A DNA stretch of 64,000 bases from Anthopleura xanthogrammica (GCA_964019055.1 OZ025210.1:10784658-10848657), one strand, 5' to 3'; shown: positions 1 through 13,600, counted from the first letter of the stretch. Notes: generated from the sequence alone by a model not told the origin. A program made the numbers and translations.

Positions 1-1025
1 TATATTTATTTAGTATTGGTATTAAAGATAAGTTATTCCAGAAAATATGCTCTCCAATATTCTTACCTCTAGACCCTCTTCGAGGTCCACTCGATACTTT
101 GGATATACCCCCGTCATTGAAAATGAAGATGACAAAAGTGGTCCAATACTTCATATTATTATGTTGTTATGATGTATGTCATCATAGCCAGCATTGAAGT
201 GCACCCACAACTTTCTTAATGGCAGATGATTCCAAGCAAACTGGGTCATACATCTGGTTGTGGTCGAAATAGGACAATTTGAAACATCAAAACTTACATC
301 ACTATAATATATGGGACCACAGTCATTATTTACAGAGAAGGGGGCTGTTGGAAATAGAGGGGGGACTGGCATCTTTTATGCTCCACAAAGGACGGGGATA
401 AGAGAGACAAAGGGTACTTTAGGATTAGAGGCACAAAAATTTGTGCAATTGAAAATCAAAATGCATCAGCTGGTCCCCACCTTCCCATAAATAATGACTG
501 GTTCCAAGCAAATTGCTTTTATGTCAATAACCTAATCTAGTTTCAACTTCTCACGTATCCCTATCACTTTAGCTTTTAAATACTCTTTAAATGGAGCACT
601 GACACAGAGAGAGGGGTTGAAGTACAGAGATGGATCTAGAGGCAGGTATGGGGGATTCGTTCCCCTAAACCACAACAATCAATCCCCTTCAATAAGGGCT
701 ACAGAACCCACTAATCAGAATATATCCATAGCAAAATAATTTTTTTTTTAATTCAGTGGTTCAAACCCCTTCGCTTTTGTTTTGTTTTGGAGGTTTGCAG
801 TCAAACCCCACTAACCAAAATTTTGAGCACCCCCCTTGCAAAAATCCTAGTATATCCACCCCTGAAGTATGCACCATTGATTTCCATTGATAAGGAATAA
901 ATGTCAACTGAAAATCACTATAAAATTGAAACAAATTTAAATGTAATAATAATTATTAATTTTTACATTGTGTTTTATGTCACAAAAAGAGGCCTAAAAA
1001 TTGTATAATCCTAATACTTTTCAAG
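1..1025. other. ZNF511 upstream/intron sequence with repeat fragments
   Basis: No exon is supportable here. Around 300-330 and 480-505 are fragments carrying CAGTCATTATTTA or its complement, ends of the family also seen at 28542-28947. Around 628-868 is an element-like stretch bounded by GGATCTAGAGGCAGG and TATCCACCCCTG, resembling the sequence at 33190-33360 and 35800-36055. Confidence 0.45.
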
Positions 1026-4000
1026 GTATGAAGCACATTATAGGAGCTGTCATTGGAACAGATGTCGGTTCTGCAAGAAGACCTTCCAAACAAGTTTCCT
1101 GTTGGACCTGCACATCTTGGAGAACCATGACACCCTCTTCCAGATGATCGCTCGAAAGAAACATATGGTAAGATATTCCAAGGGGTGGGGAGGGTCTGAG
1201 GACGATACATTTTGTAGTACCAGAAAATATCCATACCTCCCTCTTGTATGGGAATTGGAGTCTACAAGGGGTGGGTAGGTACTATATTATTTTTGTAGTT
1301 CCAGGAAATATCCATATCTCCCTCTTGTATGGGAATTGGAGTCTACAAGGGGTGGGTAGGTACTATATTATTTTTGTAGTTCCAGGAAATATCCATACCT
1401 CCCTCTTGTATGAGAATTGGAGTCTACAAGGGGTGGGTAGGTACTATATTATTTTTGTAGTTCCAGGAAATATCCATACCTCCACATGATTGGCCTATCA
1501 AAGGGGTGTGGAGGGTTTAGGGAGGGTACAGTATATTGAGTAGTACTAGAGAATAGATACTTCCTCCACAGAGGGAGATTGGAAATTCCAAGGCATGGGG
1601 AGGTTATTTTGTGTAGTGCCATAAAATACCAATACATTCCCCATGGAGGGGGATTGTAATTTCTAAGGGGTGAGGGAGGGTCTGAGGAGGTTTTGCACAG
1701 GTACCAACCAATTTTGATCTTTTCTCATCCAGTACAGATGTCTGGTAGAGAGTTGCCCTGATAAATTCAATGGAGAAGAGGAGAGAAAGGTAAATATCTA
1801 ATTCATCATATGGGTTCCCTGTGGTAATCAAACCACAGGAACCCCATGATTCAGTTTATGCATGGATACAAAGATCAGGATTTTATAGCAGTTTGCTTTG
1901 GTTGTCATAGAAACACCTGGTAGAGTTCCATCAGTACCCAGCAGACTTCAGATTCAATAGACCAAGTAGATTACAAAGAAAGATGAAAAGGTAGGGTGTT
2001 GATGATGGTGATGATGATGATGATGATGATTATGATGGTGATGATAGTGATAATGATGGTGATGATGATGATGATGATGATTATGATGGTGATGATAGTG
2101 ATGATGTTGTTGATGATGATAGTGACAACAATGATGTTGATGATCATGATAGAGATGGTGAAAATGGTGATGAAGATGAGGAATAAAAGTGATGATGATA
2201 ATGGTGATGATTATGAATATAATGGTGCTTTTCATGATGATTGTGATTATGATTATGATGATGAAGATGATGATGGTGGCAAATTATAATGATTTTAACT
2301 AATTTTATCATAATTGAGAAAGTTTTCTTTACTTCAGTCTGCCTTTCCACCCCTTCCCTCCCCTCCATTGCCACACTTTCATTCCTCCACCTTCACTCAC
2401 CAATCCCCATGCCAACATTCTGTTAGTTACTTCTCCTCTAAATTTGTTCCCTCCCCTCCCCTCTCTCACCCCTTACCATTAACCATCAATAGTATCCCAA
2501 TTCCCATCGTCTTTTCTCTACTGTCCCCTTTTAACAACACAATAATGTCGAAAATAAAATAAGTATATTTGTTGATCAATAGAAAACAGGCGAAGAGTGT
2601 TAGTACAAGTAATGCTGATTCAATACAGAAACCTTCCACAGAACTACCCATGGATACAGATAACACCACACCACACCACCAGGTAAACTAGAACAATGTC
2701 ATAAGGCAATAGTGTTCAGAAAACTGTAACTTGTTTTCCTTTTGATCATACTTCTTAAGAATGGGAAACCTACTTCAGGAGAAAATAACAACAGTGTCAC
2801 TCCCAAGCAAAGGTTAGTAATTTGTTGTCTTCTTAAGCTACCTACTTTTAGGGTTGTCACATAATGTTGGGCTGCATATATAACAGGTAATAATTCTTTA
2901 GCTGGTGAAAACAACATGGTGCAATATTGTAACAGTGTTCAACAACAATTTTTGTTGTCCTTTACAATTTTTTTATCTAGAAGAAGTCTTAAGTGTTTTT
3001 ATTTTTGTAGCCATCTTTGGGTTGAACAAAGTCAGAGCACGGCTAACCCACAGATTGAACCCTGAAACAACCTCTGGGCTGATATAAGTCAGGGCACAGC
3101 TAACCCACAGATAGAACCCTGAAACAACCTCTGGGCTGATCTAAGTCAGGGCACAGCTAACCCACAGATTGAACCCTGAAACAACCTCGATCTAGCTCTG
3201 GGCTGACATAAGTCAGGGCACGGCTAACCCACAGATTGAACCCTGAAACAACCTCTGGGCCGATCTAAGTCAAAGCAGGGTTAACTCACAGATTAAACCC
3301 TGAAACAACCTCTGGGCTGATCTAAGTCAGGAAACAAATAACTCAAAAATCGCAAATGTGATGAATTGCCCTATTTTATTATGACTAAATTCAAAGCTTG
3401 ATTACAAGAAATTGAAAGTTAGAAATTTAGTCTTACTAATAAAAGCTTCTTTCAATCCAGATTTTTATTGTAATATTTAGCTGTTCTTGCTCTTCACCAT
3501 CTCATTAACAAAATTTTATTGTGATATGTTGCTGCAATATGTTTCCACCCCTCTGGCAACCATGATCCTTAGCATTAAAACAATATTATTATAGATTTTG
3601 TGACGTGAGATATTTTGCAAAATATGGTAATTGCATTGTTTTCTTGCCAAGTGAAATGTTTAGCATTATTATTATATTCTGCTAAATCTTTCCATAGACT
3701 ACCCAGAGCTATATGTTTTGGGAGAGGATCAAGTCGTGGTTTTCAAAGAGGCAGTATACCAAAAGGACAAGGGAAAGGGAAGAATAAAAAGAAACAAGGG
3801 ATGAACAAAGCCATTCCATCTACTGAGGTATGTTGGACCTTTTTTTCCTTGTCATTCAGTCTCCTTCATTCTAAAGACTATGCCATCATTAGGGCACTCT
3901 TTATTTTGGGTTTCGTCAAGCAAATTTTGTTGATGGAACAAACTTAACGAAATGAAATTTCAAATGATTTGAGCTAGTAAGCACACCGTTTGTCTTGTCA

Positions 4001-4762
4001 AGCTTTCAGGATTATTATTTTAATAAAATTAAATTTTAATCAAAATTAAAATTGATCATCAGGAGAAAGTGAAAAGCCATGCACAGGCAAACACAAAACA
4101 ATAACAATGAATCACTTTGGAAACATGTAGCTATGGAAACATGTAACTATGGAAACATGTAACTATGGAAACATGTAACTATGGAAACATTAACTCTGGA
4201 GTGTGTGTGCAACCAGAAATTTTTGATTGCCAAAAGCCAAAAATCTGAATATTGTGTGCTCTAATTGAGAAAAAAAACAGCTTTTAATTCTTCCATGTTC
4301 CATCAAGTATTTTTGCACACAGGAAGTGATAGAAGCATGAAAGAAGTGTGAAGAGGAGCATGAGCTGTAGGCATTTCTTAAGTGTTGTATTATTTACTGA
4401 ACAGAGCATTGAAAAAGCTGTCTTATTTAGTTTTACTGTAGCTCACATTTACATGATGTTATGTTGCATACGATATTGCGTGAAATTAGACCTTTTCCTG
4501 GGCACAATGTTTTCCCATTTCAGACAACGTGTCATTGAGCAGTATCCATGTATTTTGATTCATGTGTCTTCTCATGTGCAACTGTTAAACAAAGAAATGA
4601 TACTAATGAAATGGGAAAACATTATGCCCAAGGTAAAGAGGTATTTTACCAAATCACTTTATATCCCTGTGATATTGTTTGTGATATCCTGTCAGTAAGT
4701 AAAAGTAAGTAAAACATAGGTACCACTTTTCATTTTAGGTTGTTATGGAAGACGTCAGCTGA
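1026..4762 (+). CDS. ZNF511: ZNF511-type C2H2 zinc-finger protein (5' end outside window)
   Basis: Seven exons, joined in phase: 1026-1167, 1733-1789, 1911-1990, 2583-2682, 2760-2812, 3698-3827, 4739-4762 (stop TGA). The first visible exon starts in phase 2, so at least one upstream exon is missing; none is visible in 1-1025. It encodes a CX2C-X12-HX4H finger (CRFCKKTF...HILENH), then a CX4C-X12-HX4H finger (YRCLVESC...) split by an intron, then HQYPADFRF, a low-complexity Ser/Thr linker, and a C-terminal ICFGRGSSRGF motif followed by Lys/Gly-rich residues. From recall of the family, the second finger, the YPADFRF stretch and the CFG-RG tail are the ZNF511 signature. The last exon carries only seven residues plus stop. 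Polyadenylation-like AATAAA lies at 4931. The family is presumed nuclear, but its molecular role is poorly known; function here is by homology only. Confidence 0.87.
1180..1700 (-). repeat. 81-85 bp tandem repeat, array 1 (ZNF511 intron)
   Basis: Three near-identical 81 bp units at about 1235-1490 (marker AATTGGAGTCTACAAGGGG) are flanked by more diverged units from 1180 to 1700. The 81 bp period is divisible by three, so it makes an 81-residue repeat ORF that is not a gene. The reverse complement of the same unit forms 26350-26900. Confidence 0.85.
1991..2295 (+). repeat. GAT/GATGGT trinucleotide-rich array in ZNF511 intron
   Basis: Imperfect GAT, GGT and AAT triplets begin just after the exon donor at 1991 and run about 300 bp. 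They produce Met/Asp-rich and His-rich false ORFs on both strands. The rest of this intron, to 2582, is pyrimidine-rich and unremarkable. Confidence 0.9.
3027..3345 (+). repeat. 57 bp repeat array, copy 1 (ZNF511 intron)
   Basis: Five to six units with marker AACCTCTGGGCTGATCTAAG, one carrying a short insertion near 3188. The same family forms arrays at 8880-8990, 12410-13255, 23196-23535 and 45695-46045. Confidence 0.88.
4120..4195 (+). repeat. 16 bp tandem repeat
   Basis: About five units of AACTATGGAAACATGT in the last ZNF511 intron. Confidence 0.85.
4505..4645. mobile_element. family-A MITE, degraded copy
   Basis: Carries the internal GTTAAACAAAGAAATGATAC and a half-preserved TIR (TTTCAGACAACGTGTCATT). 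Part of the right half is deleted. Confidence 0.7.
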
Positions 4763-5037
4763 CACACACAAAAGGTAACAACGGGAAACGCAGGAAACCT
4801 TGCTCTTCAAATCTCAATGCAAAACATTGGGAAAATCAAGATCCAATATTGGGAACTTTTTGTACACCTAAATTCCAACAATATGGGATATATAATATCT
4901 TTAATTATTATTTTCGTGTTATAATCATTGAATAAAAAAAAGAATAAAATTACTAATTGTGCATATTACAAGTCTCCTGGTAATAAGCTATAAATTCCTC
5001 AGCTTGACTGTTATTTTATCTAAAAGGATTGTATAAT

Positions 5038-5038
5038 A

Positions 5039-5084
<46 letters not shown>

Positions 5085-5142
5085 TGATAATAATAATATT
5101 AATATTAATATTAATAATAATAATATTTATTATTATTTTTTA

Positions 5143-5173
<31 letters not shown>

Positions 5174-5178
5174 CATTT
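5038..5178. repeat. AAT then ATT compound microsatellite
   Basis: An (AAT)n tract switches through AATATT to an (ATT)n tract, so the whole is a perfect-looking palindrome able to form a hairpin. Confidence 0.93.
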
Positions 5179-5544
5179 AATAATTTACAAGGGGAGCCTA
5201 CTTTTCTGTGGGGTCCTACCAAATAAATACAAAGTAACTGTACATGAAAAAGTCTATAAAATAGAAGTCAGAGTATATATATATGAATATGAAAAGTTAA
5301 AAATTTCAAGAAAAAAAATTACTGCCAATAAAAAGTAAAAACTTATTGCAAAACATAATACTAGTCTAGTTAATAGGCATAAGTTAGGCTATACAATACT
5401 CCTACTGTAAGTTTAGCTTTGAAAAGATGAGAAGTTCAAGATTCCAAGTCTCTGGAACCTAAGTCTAGTTGAAACCATCTAGTTCATTCCATGCCTTTAC
5501 TAAGTGATATCTAAATCTTTGTTTTCCCCAGTTCATGAGTATAT

Positions 5545-5705
5545 AAATTTCCGATGGTTTAGAGTGGTATGTCCTCTTATTTACCACGATATGACGTTAA
5601 AAGTCGGCTATGCCTTGTGAGTACATAACTAATTTTGACCAACTTTTGACGTTATATCGTGGTAAATAAGAGGACATACCACGCAAAACTATCGGAAATT
5701 TTTTT
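5545..5705. mobile_element. hairpin MITE with ~58 bp TIRs
   Basis: The left arm begins AATTTCCGATGG and continues TATGTCCTCTTATTTACCAC; the right arm is its reverse complement, ending ACTATCGGAAATTT. A third, single-arm copy of the inner motif is at 5816-5841. It lies in the ZNF511/PAN-gene spacer. Confidence 0.85.
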
Positions 5706-6159
5706 TTTCACCATAACAAAGTCAAATAAAAGATCCAAAAACGAAGAAAAAGTTTGAAAGAAAAAAACGTTTGAAGCGCGCGCTTGCTCCTTGCGCGAGC
5801 GATTCGTCATTTATCGGTATGTCCTCTTATTTACCACGGCTCTCGACCAATCAGCGCGCGAGAAATTTCACAGTTATGGTAAAAATGCAAATTATCTTTA
5901 CTACGTCAATTTATGGTAAAAAGGCAGGAAGTAATTCCTCATAGTCAGTCGAAAGAGCAAATTGGAATTAAGATGATAAGGTTGCATATGGAGAACAAAA
6001 GGAGATCCCAGTGAAAAATTCTACTTGAAATTGAGAAACAGGCATGTACTGCCTCTCAGTGCTTTAGTCAATAGTTCAAACCTTGAAGCCATCATCACCT
6101 GTGCTTCAAGGGTTTTTCTCTGGGGTAAAGGTGTATTTAATGCATGTAGAAGTGTCCAT

Positions 6160-6357
6160 GATATAGGTGTCGGTATAAAAAAAGGTCTCCCTCGTCCCTG
6201 TCCGAAACAAACTTACATGTCTAACCGACCATTCTTAGATATTATTACAATGGCAGCACCTTCTCAGTTATTTTAAGACCCACGACAGGACTTGAACCAC
6301 GACCCTCCCCACAACAGACCGACACTCTTACCAACTGCATGAGCCAACTGGGTGGCA
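6160..6357 (-). mobile_element. tRNA-derived SINE, copy 1
   Basis: On the minus strand the head has an A-box-like CAGTTGGTAAGAGTGTCGG and a B box GGTTCAAGTCC, followed by GGGTCTTAAAATAACTG and an unrelated body. The same head and junction recur at 16840-17000. This is a SINE rather than a functional tRNA gene, since the cloverleaf arms do not pair. Confidence 0.75.
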
Positions 6358-6360
6358 GTA

Positions 6361-7400
6361 AAGAGGTGTCCACTCTATAGAGGTGTCTGTGTGATAGAGC
6401 TGTCTGTCATGTAGAAATGTCTGTAATACAGGTGTCTGATATATAAAGGTGTCCATATCATAGAGGTGTCTGTCATAAGAAGTGTCTGTAATACAGGTGT
6501 CTGATATATAAAGGTGTCCATATCATACAGGTGTCTGTCATATAGAAGTGTCTGTAATACAGGTGTCTGATATGTAAAGGTGTCCATATCATAGAGGTGT
6601 CTGTCATATAGAAGTGTCTGTAATACAGGTGTCTGATATATAAAGGTGTCCATATCATAGAGCTGTCTGTCATATAGAAGTATCCATGATATATGGGTGT
6701 CCATATCATAAAGGTGTCTGTCATATAGAAGTGTCTGTAATACAGGTGTCTGATATATATAAAGGTGTCCATATCATAGAGCTGTCTGTCATATAGAAGT
6801 ATCCATGATATATGGGTGTCCATATCATAAAGGTGTCTGTAATATGGAAGTGTCCATGATATATGGGTGTCCATATCATAGAGGTGTCTGTAATATGGAA
6901 GTGTCCATGATATATGGGTGTCCATATCATAGAGGTGTCTGTAATATGGAAGTGTCCATGATATATGGGTGTCCATATCATAGAGGTGTCTGTAATATGG
7001 AAGTGTCCATGATATATGGGTGTCCATATCATAAAGGTGTCTGTAATATGGAAGTGTCCATGATATATGGGTGTCCATATCATAAAGGTGTCTGTAATAT
7101 GGAAGTGTCCATGATATATGGGTGTCCATATCATAAAGGTGTCTGTAATATGGAAGTGTCCATGATATATGGGTGTCCATATCATAAAGGTGTCTGTAAT
7201 ATGGAAGTGTCCATGATATATGGGTGTCCATATCATAGAGGTGTCTGTGATATGGAAGTGTACATGATATATGGGTGTCCATATTAAAAAGGTGTCTATA
7301 TGATAGACATGTCTGTCATTTAGAAGTGTCAGATATATAAAGTTGCCCATATCATAGAGGTGTCTGTAATATGGATGTGTCCATGATATATGGGTAACCA
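6361..7400. repeat. 51 bp minisatellite, about 20 units
   Basis: The unit contains GTGTCCATGATATATGGGTG and CATATCATAAAGGTGTCTGT. Central copies (6790-7260) are nearly identical; both ends are degraded. Because 51 is divisible by three, frames stay open through the array on both strands (up to 269 codons); none is a gene. Confidence 0.95.
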
Positions 7401-7417
7401 TATTAAAAAGGTGTTCA

Positions 7418-7613
7418 ATAGACCTCATCGGCTTGGATGTAATGTCCCATTTCAGACCACGTGTCATTCTCTTGAGAATAAGATTCTTTGTTTGAGTTGT
7501 ATCCATATTCATGTATCTTCTCATGCGCAACCGTTAAACAATGAAATGATACTCTGGGGAATGACACGTGGTCTTTAATGGGACAACATTACACCCAAGC
7601 CGATTAGGTCTAT
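7418..7613. mobile_element. family-A MITE, near-intact copy
   Basis: 196 bp, ATAGACCTCATCGGCTTGG at one end and its inverted complement at the other, ~55 bp TIRs with CAGACCACGTGTCATTC, and a loop with TTGAGTTGTATCCATATTC. It lies just downstream of the PAN-gene stop codon. Confidence 0.92.
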
Positions 7614-7621
7614 TATGCTCT

Positions 7622-10600
7622 CTAAGGTACATATGTGCACCCATAAATCTCAACTCTCAATGATGGTTGGCCGGTGTAGGTCATAACTACAAATCGTACT
7701 CCCCGAGTTACTATTGCACCTTTCGGGAGAATGGTCTTGACTGCCGTTAGGTGATCCACATTGGCTTGAAATACCTAATGTCAAAAAACTAATTTTAAAT
7801 GTCCAATTCTCAATTGTGTAATATATATAGGAAGATAAAAAACCTACTCTACCCTTTTTAGTCACTAGAATACTTGTTTTAAGGAACAGTTATGGTTCAG
7901 TCATTATTTACAGGTGGAGAGAGGAGTTCACAATTTGTTTAAACAGGGTGAGGGGATAAAACCGAGAAAAAAATGAAAGAGGGGGTCAGAATAAGGAGTC
8001 CTCCGCCTCTGGAATTACAAGTTCTCTTTAAAATAAAAATACTTATAAAATAAAGTTCAAGAGGTTTAGGCAGGAAATTCTAAACTTTTCTGGGATTAGC
8101 TCTCCAGCTTTAAAGTTTGAAGGTATAGACCTTTCACAAATTCGCCTGAATGACCACAGAACAATAGATTCAAGTCGAGGCTGGAGTAGACAATACAGTA
8201 AATTTATGGATAAAAAACCCCAGCCTCGACTTGAATCTATTGTTCTGTGGTCAGTCAAGCGAGTTAGGGAAAGGAATAATATTAGTGCTAAGACCGCAAA
8301 ATACCGTCGGCGCAGAACCGAGCAGCGGTTGCTGTTGTATACATTGTTTTGCACCAGTCCCCCTTCACAATAGTACCCAGGCCCTCACTTACGTAAGGAT
8401 GTGTTGAGTGATATTGGAGCCAATTTGTCATTCCTTTGCTGTACATCAGTTTGATTGTCTTTGAGAATATGGGATTGATAGCTCTGCCTTGAGTTGCATA
8501 AGCAGTGACGGTTGTTAAATATGTCAAATCCACCTAGCAAGATGATAAAAATGATAAAAATGTAGATGACAAGAACGAAGGACATATTCTGAAAGACTTA
8601 ATTTGTTGCTGTAAAGTGTTCAGTGATCTTCACTCATGTCCAGCGCAGGCCTATGCTCTTCCCTGTCCCTGGAGAACTCTACCATCCCCGAAAAAAAAAA
8701 ACGAAAATCGCTGTCCTAAAAACGGTCGAGGAGCTGTGACCAGAATAAGCTTAAATCTGGCAGACTAACGGTAAGAAGACTGGGAATGATCGACAAAATA
8801 GAACCCAACCGGGCGCTGGAAAGGCAAATTGTATTGTCGAAATCGTTCACCACCCCTACCAGCTAAGGACAAAATATCGATACCCTGAAACAACCTCAGA
8901 GCTGATCTAAGCCAGTGAACGGCCAACTCACACTGCAGATCGAGCCTTGAAACAACCTCTAGGCTGCAGATCAAAGTCGGGGTACTCGAGAGAAATACCT
9001 AACATACTCTACTTGCATATGATGCCGAGTCTGTGAATCGAACCCGAGACCCCAGAGACCTACAGTATATAACCCTTCATTTCCAAACAGGTAATACGAG
9101 TTTTGGCTATGCCTGTGAACGACACGGTATCGTATGAAATAGACCTCATCGGCTTGGGTGTAATGTTGTCCCATTTCAGACCACGTGTCATTCCCCAGAG
9201 TATCATTTCATTGTTTAACGGTTGCGTATGAGAAGATACATGAATATGCATACAACTCAAACAAAGAATCTTATTCTTAAGAGAATGACACGTGGTCTGA
9301 AATGGGACAACATTACACCAAGCCGATGAGGTAATAACATTAACTAACCTGTAAGTAATCTTCGGCCTTTGATCCTGTCCACCCGCCTTCGTACTCAACA
9401 AGATTAAGTCGCCCAAATTGTGGTTGGTTAACACTGTTCACGTGTGTGTTTGCTGTAATCTTATCATCAGCAATGCATTTCTTTTGCATCCCTAAAGGAA
9501 TGTCACAGCCTTGAAAAAAAAACATAAACATGCCCTGAGACAATGAAGGTCTTTTCCACCGATGTGAACAAGTCCTGACCTTCAAGTACACGCATATCTG
9601 TATAGAGTTGTGCAAGGCCTTAACACCAATACACTTTTATCCGTATAGACACTAGAGAAAAACGTTTGCGCATGCGTGCTTTCCAAGAATTTACAAGAGT
9701 TTTATTTTCTCCAAGTATACAAGAAATTTCGTGAGTATACTTTTGTGAAACCAAGATACTGTATTAATAAAGACAATATGAAAGAATTAGCCTTAAGTTT
9801 CAAGAACTGACTTTAAGTTTTGGCATTTTGTAAAGACTATTCTTCAGGCAAGTGGGAAAGTCAAATTTGCATATTTCTACAATAGCACGAAGACGCTTTT
9901 GACTAATTTGCATGCGGACTTAGAGCGTGCGCAGACGTTTTTCACGAGTGTCATCCGTATATGAAAAGGCCCTCAAAATCTAGCGTCCTGCGCAGCCGCT
10001 GTGAGCCGCTTCCTAGCTGGTGGGGGAATGACGGGAACCGGAAGCGACTCACAGCGGCTGCGCAGGAGGCTATCAAAATCTTGACTTTTCATATCTGTAA
10101 GACATTGAACTAAGAGTAATACAAGATCTTTTTTCAATACATTACATATATAAAGACATTACCTGCAGATGGATCGTCTTTCTTGTTATCTTCAGTCTGG
10201 GTGCCTGAGCCTTGACAATCTGAGTTCGTTGCTGATAGAAATGGATGCCTGCAAGGTGTTCTACTCCTTGTTCTGATTTCATCCAAGCACGTAGCCTTCG
10301 CGGTCCATGCTGACCAGGCTGACCATGAACGCCAGTAGAAGGCTGAAAACAATTCATTATTTTACAGACCTGTTTAGCTTCGTATGCAAATTGCCTATTT
10401 CAGATCGCATGACATTTACTTGAGAAATCTTCTTTTATTAAAATATTTAAACACGAAAGAATGAACTCCCAAGAGTGGCATCACATGGTCTGAAATGGGC
10501 AAAACAAACAACGAAGGTAAAGAGGTCTATAGCTGGGTTTCACTTGACGTCATTTTCTTGCCTCGTGCGGAATGTTCATCAGCTGAATCACAAGTTTTCA

Positions 10601-13600
10601 ATATAATTTTTTCTGGTTGACAGCACATGGTGGTCAGTGTTTGACCACCATTTGGAGCAAATAATGAGATTCAAAGACTTTTATCAGTTGATTGAAACCC
10701 AGCTATACCCATAGTTAATTAGTCAAGGCTGATTCCTTAGTAATTTACTTTCAAATCCTCATCAATTATTCAGGAGGTAATTAGCCAACCAACTGCCCTG
10801 ATTTTGATTCTGTGACAATACTTGAAACCACGTAAAGTACTCCCAAACCAACTGGAAATCTGTTCTATTGTATTTCTAGACCAATTGCAACACTGTTCCA
10901 GTGTCCTTGGACTTGAACAAATTTCAAGTCCAAGGACACTGGAACAGAGTTGCAATTGGTGTAGAAATACAATAGAACAGGTTCCTCGTAAATAATTGAT
11001 GAGGATTTGAAGTCATTCAAAGTCCTCATTGACAGACTTTAAACATTACGACACTGCACGTTGAGTTATAGTCCAATACTCCAGTTTCGAGTTCTCTGTA
11101 CACAGGGTTAGCCTAGCTCGAATTTGTGTAAAATATTCACGTCTTCCAGTGAAGATCCGTGGAATTTGAAAGTCTTTGTACTATTGAAGTTGCTCATTTT
11201 TTACTTTACCGTTGATATTTGTGAATATTTAGACGCTGAAATGATGCTACCCCTGTGTTGTAACAGCGGTTTTGTACGAATTCGAAAATGGGACGTCTAT
11301 AGGTGGCGTATTGTAACAGAAAAAAAACGTAGCTTGCGCATCCAAACCTGACGAGTACAAAACTGGTAAAACCAGTTTTCGAGACAAATTGTTCAAAAAG
11401 TTTTTTTGGCAATCATTTGTGTACGTAATATTAAGAAATTTTTTAAAATTATTTTCATTAGTAAATTTTGAATATTAATGTTCTAGCGTCTTGGACTATC
11501 CAAGTCGTGGCTGGAAATCATGTCTTTTTGACATTTAAAGGGGCACTTGGACGAAAATCGCGGATGAAAATTGTAAATGACTTGACACTTGGTTAAACTT
11601 ATCTATATGGCTTCAATAGTAGCCAAGAAACATATTTTCTTCACAGTCAAAATGTAGAATCTAAATTGTGAGTAAATGACGTCATTCAATCAACCCTATA
11701 TTATTGTTTTAGTTTTTAAACCAAAATTTCTCAACTGCAAGCAGCTCCCAAGCTAAAATTTTCACCAATCTGGTTTTCATTATCATAGTTGAATTATATT
11801 ATCCTCAAATACTTGAATTATTCGGAATTTCAAAAATTGGTGCTTCATTCGAATCAGTCACTGTGTTGGAAAAACGACTTCCGGGTCCAAAACGAAAACA
11901 GTTCTATAAAGATTTTTCCTACTTTTTTTTCATGAAGGTTAAACCATTAAAAACATTTTTCGCATTATCTTAGCGATTTTTTGTGAACAGTTGGACCGGA
12001 AAGTACGTCACAGCTTCAAAACTCGCGCGTGACAATAAATCTTATACGATGCTTTCTTACGACCCATAAAGTTAAGCATTTCGATTTGGCTCATTTGAAT
12101 CAAATTTGAGGGCAATTTGCATAAAAACACAATAGTTTTCATGTGAAGTGAAGGATAAAAAGCTAATGTATTTATTTAATGTGCCCCTACAGTCGAGAAT
12201 AATTAAGAAACCAGTGAATACGAATCATTGGGGATCTACTTACTTCCATTGCAGAGCGCTCCATAATACGGTGAGTTACACCCACACATGTACGAGTTGT
12301 TATTGTAGTGTGGAACACAGTTTTGGAAGTTGATACAAGGCGATGGAGAACATTTGGTCTGGATATCATGAAATAAGTAACGATGAATTGAAGAAATAGA
12401 AAATGTGTGCGCATGGACACGGCTAAATCACAGATCGAACCCTGTATACGTAACAACCTCTGGGCTGATCTAAGTAAGGGCATGGCTGAGTCACAGATCG
12501 AACCCTGTATACGTAACAACCTCTGGGCTGATCTAAGTAAGGGCATGGCTGACTCACAGATCGAACCCTGTATACGTAACAACCTCTGGGCTGATCTAAG
12601 TAAGGGCATGGCTAACTCACAGATCGAACCCTGTATACGTAACAACCTCTAGGCTGATCTAAGTAAGGGCATGGCTGACTCACAGATCGAACCCTGAAAC
12701 AACCTCTGGGCTGATCTAAGTCAAGGCATGGCTGACTCACAGATCGAACCCTGAAACAACCTCTGGGCTGATCTAAGTCAGGGCATGGCTAACTCACAGA
12801 TCGAACCCTGAAACAACCTCTGGGCTGATCTAAGTCAGGGCAGGGCTAACTCACAGATCGAACCCTAAAACAACCTCTGGGCTGATCTAAGTCAGGGCAC
12901 AGCTAACTCACAGATCGAACCCTGAAACAACCTCTGGGCTGATCTAAGTCAGGGCATGGCTAACTCACAGATCGAACCCTGAAACAACCTCTGGGCTGAT
13001 CGAAGTCAGGGCACGGCTAACTCACAGATAGAACCCTGAAACAACCTCTGGGCTGATCTAAGTCAGGGCATGGCTAACTCACAGATCGAACCCTGAAACA
13101 ACCTCTGGGCTGATCGAAGTCAGGGCACGGCTAACTCACAGATAGAACCCTGAAACAACCTCTGGGCTGATCTAAGTCAGGGCATGGCTAACTCACAGAT
13201 AGAACCCTGAAACAACCTCTGGGCTGATCTAAGTGCATGGTAGGGCACGGCTAACGCACAAAATCAAATTGGAATTCAGTGTCTTGGGTTTTGTGGAGGA
13301 AACGAGAGAGCCTGAGTCAAAGGAGAGGAGTGAAGGAAAGACCCAGAGGTGCGCGATCGACTGAGAGTACACTACCCAGTGATTCCTAACACCAACACCT
13401 TACCTTAATACTGTAGTGGTTAAAGCTGTTTTCATTATGAATCAGGAACTGCGAAAACTTGACCATTTCTTTATCGAGTATCTGACACTTGTATTGACCG
13501 ACAGAGTTCGGAGACACAGCGATGTTGTAAGACTTACATCTCGAGTCCTTCAAACACTCGTACTGACAACGGCTCTTAGATGTCACATTCATATCTTTCA

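Noticed and set aside
6268..6357. tRNA gene on the minus strand
   Set aside because: A- and B-box-like motifs are present, but cloverleaf arms do not pair and the body continues as a SINE seen again at 16840.
6473..7530. Two 269-codon ORFs and a 160-codon ORF with MDTHISWTLPYYRHLY-like repeats
   Set aside because: They are the 51 bp minisatellite read in different frames and strands; all frames stay open, with no start context or splice signals.
12187..12652. Repeat ORFs (QGSICELAMPLLRSAQRL and complement) near 12.4 kb
   Set aside because: They are made by the 63 bp repeat units. The real coding part nearby is the EGF exon, 12244-12358, in another frame.
12410..13255. CRISPR-like regular repeats
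   Set aside because: The units are contiguous with no unique spacers, and the organism is eukaryotic.
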